Program-made: the position numbers and the translations under genes
In this document: positions 6,716-9,100 of the stretch, one piece after another
Position numbering within the stretch: position 1 is the first letter of the stretch
How the letters are laid out: each line of letters begins with the position of its first letter
Notes under the pieces: model-generated
Told to the model about the DNA's origin: nothing
Database searches by the model: none
Seen by the model: only the letters and a program-made list of their open reading frames with translations
NCBI GenBank assembly: GCA_037045355.1
Contig: JBAOHO010000030.1
Location: 1-9,100 of the forward strand
DNA: 9,100 bases
Origin: Candidatus Nanopelagicales bacterium
GTDB taxonomy: Bacteria; Actinomycetota; Actinomycetes; S36-B12; GCA-2699445
Direction of reading: 5' to 3'

Positions 6716-6955
6716 GTGGTGATGGACCCGATCTGCAGCACCTGCGGCACCGACTTCGCCTGCTTCGACGGCGCGATGCAGATCGGCGACGCACAGGGGT
6801 GGTTCACGTGTCCGCGACTGTGCACTGTCTGCACACAACCTCTGGATGACGGCGGTGCCGTGATGGAGCACCCAGGCCTCGGTGCTGTCATCCATCTGCG
6901 GTGCTGCCCGAGCCCCGAAGAAACCGAACCCCTGGAACTGGTGCTAGGCGGTTGA
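6716..6955 (+). CDS. Small cysteine-rich, probable zinc-binding protein
   Basis: A 79-residue protein of unknown function. It has nine cysteines: a CxxC near the N-terminus (C7, C10), C16, then C32, CTVC (C36, C39), and HLRCC (H60, C63, C64). The pattern CxxC ... CxxC ... HxxC suggests a zinc-binding treble-clef or ribbon fold, with C36/C39/H60/C63 the most likely ligands. There is no signal peptide or membrane segment, so it is cytoplasmic. It ends in an acidic tail (PSPEETEPLELVLGG). Start: GTG at 6716 fits the leaderless promoter; the ATG at 6722 is the alternative. Its last 12 bases overlap the end of the convergent membrane protein gene. I do not recognise the family; a role in nucleic-acid or protein binding is only a guess. 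Confidence 0.7.
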   Translation: MVMDPICSTCGTDFACFDGAMQIGDAQGWFTCPRLCTVCTQPLDDGGAVMEHPGLGAVIHLRCCPSPEETEPLELVLGG

Positions 6956-7288
6956 GGTCTGGTCTTTCACGTTCAGCGCCATCCAGAAGTTGAAGAGTCC
7001 GATGAGGATGCAGGCACCGGCAATGAACGCGGATACCCCCGGGCTGTACAGAACCACCGCGGCGATCGCGAAGACCGCCGCCACCAGCCCGTAGGTGATC
7101 TGCATGCGCTCGAGCGGTGCTTGAGCCCGCAGCGCCACCCAGCCCACGAGCAGGGCGATGACCACGCAGGCCACCGCGATCCATGCCGGTGCGCCGGTCG
7201 CCAGTAGAACGAACCCGCCCACCGCGAACACGAACACGGCCACGGCATACACGGTCTTCTTGCTCTTCTGCTGCTCGTGCGCGTCCAT
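6944..7288 (-). CDS. Small four-helix integral membrane protein, unknown function
   Basis: A 114-residue protein with four predicted membrane helices (about 12-32, 35-55, 64-84, 86-106), a hydrophilic lysine-containing N-terminus (MDAHEQQKSKK) and a short polar tail (KDQTSTA). Both ends are probably cytoplasmic by the positive-inside rule. Helices 1-2 and 3-4 have similar layouts (a long hydrophobic helix, a short turn with Pro, a second helix), so it may be an internal duplication. No catalytic motif is seen. Start: ATG at 7288, exactly 6 bases after TACCGT, is preferred to the ATG at 7309, which would put the promoter inside the gene. It lies 111 bases downstream of the acyl-CoA ligase on the same strand but appears to have its own promoter. 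Its 3' end overlaps the cysteine-rich gene. Confidence 0.83.
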   Translation of the reverse strand: MDAHEQQKSKKTVYAVAVFVFAVGGFVLLATGAPAWIAVACVVIALLVGWVALRAQAPLERMQITYGLVAAVFAIAAVVLYSPGVSAFIAGACILIGLFNFWMALNVKDQTSTA

Positions 7289-7294
7289 GACCGC

Positions 7295-7300
7295 ACGGTA
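7295..7300 (-). promoter_or_regulatory. -10 box placing a leaderless start at ATG 7288
   Basis: TACCGT on the minus strand followed by GCGGTC and then ATG: the 6-base spacing puts the first transcribed base on the A of the start codon. No Shine-Dalgarno sequence is present. Confidence 0.6.
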
Positions 7301-7302
7301 GA

Positions 7303-7356
7303 GGCCCACGGACGGGGTTTGTGGGCCCGAAGCCTGCGGCGCTGCCTTTCGGCCCC
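7303..7356 (-). other. Two mutually exclusive hairpins downstream of the acyl-CoA ligase
   Basis: In RNA read from the minus strand, GGGGCCGAA (7356-7348) can pair with TTCGGGCCC (7331-7323), 8 of 9 bases, while GGGCCCAC within the same middle segment can instead pair through GGCCCAC (7327-7321) with GTGGGCC (7309-7303), 7 of 7. The first could terminate ligase transcripts; neither has a T run. It may be a plain terminator region with an extra repeat. Confidence 0.35.
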
Positions 7357-7399
7357 ATATGGTGACGTTCGGTGAGTCTCGGGTAGAACGAACGCGTCC

Positions 7400-8884
7400 C
7401 TACGCCGGTGGGTGGATCTCCCGCTTGAGGATCTTGCCGGTCGGACCCTTGGGCAGACCCTCGTCGAGGAACCACACGATGCGCGGGTACTTGTAGGCAG
7501 CGATCCGCTCCTTGACGAACTCCTGGATCTCCTGCGCCGACGCGGTGGCGCCGGGCTTGAGTGTGATGGCCGCGCCGATCTCCTCGCCGTACTCGGGGTC
7601 GGGCACACCCACCACCGCGGCCTCGGCGACGGCCGGGTGCTCGTACAGGACTTCCTCCACCTCACGCGGGTACACGTTGTAGCCGCCGCGGATGATCATG
7701 TCCTTGGCCCGGTCGACGATGAAGTAGTAGCCGTCCTCGTCCACCTTCGCCAGGTCCCCGGTGCGGAACCAGTCGTCGCGGATCGACTCGGCGGTGGCGT
7801 CCGGACGCTGCCAGTAGCCCTTCATCACGTTCGGGCCCTTGATGGCGATCTCGCCGATCTCGCCGGCGGGCACGTCGTTCCACTCGTTGTCGATCAGGCG
7901 CATCTCGACGTCGCGGATCGGGGTCCCGATCGAACCGGCCTTGCGCTCGCGGTCGGCGTGGTTGAAGGAGGCGATCGGGCTGGTCTCACTCAACCCGTAG
8001 CCCTCAAGAAGGATCGCGTCGAACTCCGACTCGAACCCGCGCAGGATCTCCACCGGAAGCGAGGCCCCACCGGACACACTCACCCGCAGGGTCGAGGTGT
8101 CGTAGGCCTTGTGCTCCGGGTGTTGGACCAACGCCACGTACATCGTCGGCACACCCTGCATGATCGTGACCTTGTCGCGCTGCAGCACCTCGAGAGCCTT
8201 CGTCGGGTCGAAGCGCGGGATCAGCGTCAGCGTCGCACCGCAGGTCATCGCGGCGTTGAGCCCGCACATCTGGCCGAACGAGTGGAACAGTGGCAGCCCC
8301 CCGAAGATCACGTCGTCCGAGCTGCCGTCGAACAGGCTCACGGCGACGTCGACGTTGCTCAGTAGGTTGCTGTGAGTCAGTTCCGCACCCTTGGGCTTGC
8401 CCGTGGTACCCGAGGTGTAGAGGATCACCGCCGTGTCGTCCGGTGCCCTGTCGACGACCGCCGGCGCCGGCGCGTGCTGGGACAGCTGGGCGGTGAAATC
8501 GGCGCCGACGAGCACGCAGGGCACGCCCGCCGCCTCCGCGCCCGGCTGCGCCTCTGCCCCGATCCCGTCCCACGCGAAGATCGCCTTCGCGCCGGAGTCG
8601 GAGAGATAGTACTCGACCTCGCGGGACTTGAACAGCGGGTTCATGGGCACCACGACCGCACCGGCCCGCAGGATGCCGTAGTACAGCACGGGGAACTGCG
8701 GGATGTTCGGAAGCATCAGGCCGACGCGATCGCCCGGACCCACACCCAGCTCGGCCAGCCAGCCGGCCGCCATGCTGCTCGCGCCATCGAGGGCGGCGTA
8801 GGTGAGTTCGAGGTCGTCGAACTTGATGGCGACGTGGTCCGGCTGGGACGCGGCGGTGGTGACGAAGTTGTCGGCGAGGTTCAT
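7400..8884 (-). CDS. Acyl-CoA ligase, FadD-type (long/medium-chain fatty acid)
   Basis: A 494-residue adenylate-forming enzyme (ANL superfamily) that activates a carboxylic acid with ATP and joins it to CoA, most likely fatty acids entering beta-oxidation or lipid synthesis. Motifs in order: P-loop YTSGTTGKPKG (156-166), PLFHSFG (198-204) of the acyl pocket, GYGLSE (295-300), TGDLAKVDEDGYY with D377 contacting ribose, the hinge near DRAKDMI (391-397), GGYNVYPREVE (400-410), and the catalytic lysine K484 in PTGKILKRE. Length is typical of short actinobacterial FadD proteins. Cytoplasmic, no signal peptide. Start: ATG at 8884, exactly 6 bases after TAGGGT; no Shine-Dalgarno, so leaderless. Chain length cannot be read reliably from sequence, and aryl or branched acids remain possible. 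It is divergent from a probable acetyltransferase gene across a gap holding two palindromes. Confidence 0.94.
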   Translation of the reverse strand: MNLADNFVTTAASQPDHVAIKFDDLELTYAALDGASSMAAGWLAELGVGPGDRVGLMLPNIPQFPVLYYGILRAGAVVVPMNPLFKSREVEYYLSDSGAKAIFAWDGIGAEAQPGAEAAGVPCVLVGADFTAQLSQHAPAPAVVDRAPDDTAVILYTSGTTGKPKGAELTHSNLLSNVDVAVSLFDGSSDDVIFGGLPLFHSFGQMCGLNAAMTCGATLTLIPRFDPTKALEVLQRDKVTIMQGVPTMYVALVQHPEHKAYDTSTLRVSVSGGASLPVEILRGFESEFDAILLEGYGLSETSPIASFNHADRERKAGSIGTPIRDVEMRLIDNEWNDVPAGEIGEIAIKGPNVMKGYWQRPDATAESIRDDWFRTGDLAKVDEDGYYFIVDRAKDMIIRGGYNVYPREVEEVLYEHPAVAEAAVVGVPDPEYGEEIGAAITLKPGATASAQEIQEFVKERIAAYKYPRIVWFLDEGLPKGPTGKILKREIHPPA

Positions 8885-8887
8885 GGG

Positions 8888-8902
8888 CTCACCCTAGGTG
8901 AG
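8888..8902. promoter_or_regulatory. Palindrome over the ligase -10 box, candidate operator
   Basis: CTCACC (8888-8893) and GGTGAG (8897-8902) form a perfect 6-bp inverted repeat around CTA. It covers the whole -10 hexamer of the ligase gene, so a bound dimer would block the promoter. TetR- or GntR-type repressors commonly control fatty-acid genes from such sites; none is encoded in the window. Confidence 0.45.
8891..8896 (-). promoter_or_regulatory. -10 box placing a leaderless start at ATG 8884
   Basis: TAGGGT on the minus strand, then GAGCCC, then ATG. The 6-base spacing fits transcription starting on the A of the start codon. No clear -35 at the expected place (about 8914-8919). Confidence 0.6.
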
Positions 8903-8949
8903 AGCGACCGGCTTGGGTATGGGTGTTGCGTGCAGGGGCGCGGACAGCA

Positions 8950-9026
8950 ATCCGTGAGCACTTGGCAGGTCTGGGAGCGGTTCGGAGCCTCCGAAGTGCT
9001 CCCCGACCTGCCAAGGGCTCCCGGAT
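8950..9026. repeat. 77-bp near-perfect palindrome in a divergent promoter gap
   Basis: Symmetric about base 8988: the arms 8950-8987 and 8989-9026 (38 bases each) pair at 33 positions by Watson-Crick, plus one G-T (8979/8997), with mismatches only at 8980/8996, 8972/9004, 8960/9016 and 8955/9021 and no insertion or deletion. The longest uninterrupted arms are CTTGGCAGGTC (8961-8971) with GACCTGCCAAG (9005-9015), and TTCGGAG with CTCCGAA at the centre. It lies between the divergent ligase and acetyltransferase genes, upstream of both apparent transcription starts, so it is not a leader of either. It may be a DNA element (operator, cruciform, small mobile or REP-like palindrome) or an independent RNA hairpin. 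Confidence 0.9.
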
Positions 9027-9048
9027 GCCCCACAGGCACGGTTCGACC

Positions 9049-9054
9049 TAACCT
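9049..9054 (+). promoter_or_regulatory. -10 box just before the GNAT start
   Basis: TAACCT fits TANNNT and ends 8 bases before the ATG at 9063, so transcription would begin about 2 bases before the start codon or on it. No Shine-Dalgarno in the usual position. Confidence 0.45.
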
Positions 9055-9062
9055 GGGCGGAC

Positions 9063-9100
9063 ATGGACATCCGACGCGCCAGCCCCGATGACGCCGACCT
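9063..9100 (+). CDS. Probable GNAT N-acetyltransferase, N-terminal fragment
   Basis: Only 12 complete codons are inside the window, reading MDIRRASPDDAD. The pattern of a first strand IRRAS followed by PDDAD is the usual opening of GNAT-fold acetyltransferases, which move an acetyl group from acetyl-CoA to an amine. A TANNNT box lies 8 bases upstream. The substrate and full length are beyond the edge; the call rests on the opening motif and context alone. Confidence 0.55.
   Translation, partial: MDIRRASPDDAD

Noticed and set aside
6160..6849. Plus-strand open frame across the CAP gene and the start of the cysteine-rich gene
   Set aside because: It runs through the CAP coding region, the divergent promoter and another gene in a different frame; no motifs.
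7289..7309. Upstream ATG at 7309 as the start of the membrane protein
   Set aside because: The TACCGT box with perfect leaderless spacing lies between 7309 and 7288, so the longer form would have its promoter inside the gene.
7366..7394. CGTTCG/CGAACG inverted repeat just after the ligase stop as a terminator
   Set aside because: Only 6 bp with a 17-base loop and no T run; too weak to call.
7412..8365. Plus-strand open frame of 317 codons opposite the acyl-CoA ligase
   Set aside because: Opposite a complete ligase with all adenylation motifs; composition typical of an antisense GC-rich frame.

Overview
The window comes from a high-GC Gram-positive bacterium, most likely an actinomycete (Actinomycetota). 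The reasons are the codon use, a TAP-type secreted serine hydrolase with five likely disulfides, and several genes whose start codon lies about one promoter spacing downstream of a TANNNT -10 box, as in leaderless actinobacterial mRNAs. I cannot name the genus. No RNA genes, CRISPR arrays, insertion sequences or phage genes are visible.

Left part (1-4350): a two-component system on the minus strand, with an OmpR-family response regulator (1012-1698) and a sensor histidine kinase that runs off the left edge (1-1019). The two overlap by 8 bases. Divergent from them is a large secreted protein (1933-4350) with a degenerate GEVED-type domain and a strongly basic C-terminal domain. The 234-base gap between them holds an exact tandem 11-bp direct repeat, the spacing OmpR/PhoB-type regulators bind. 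The simplest reading is that the two-component system controls itself and this surface or secreted protein.

Middle (4351-6600): a perfect 13-bp inverted repeat serves as a shared terminator for the secreted protein gene and the convergent TAP-like alpha/beta hydrolase (4435-5955). Behind the hydrolase on the same strand is a small secreted CAP (SCP/PR-1) domain protein (6073-6600). Together with the large secreted protein these make an exported-protein neighbourhood.

Right part (6601-9100): a small cysteine-rich protein (6716-6955, plus strand) overlaps tail to tail by 12 bp with a four-helix membrane protein (6944-7288, minus strand). Upstream of the latter is a FadD-type acyl-CoA ligase (7400-8884, minus strand). 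The first codons of a probable GNAT acetyltransferase (9063 onward, plus strand) close the window. The gap between the ligase and the acetyltransferase holds the most striking non-coding element: a 77-bp, almost perfect, exactly symmetric palindrome (8950-9026) that no gene explains.

No gene-free stretch exceeds 300 bases; the longest is 1699-1932.
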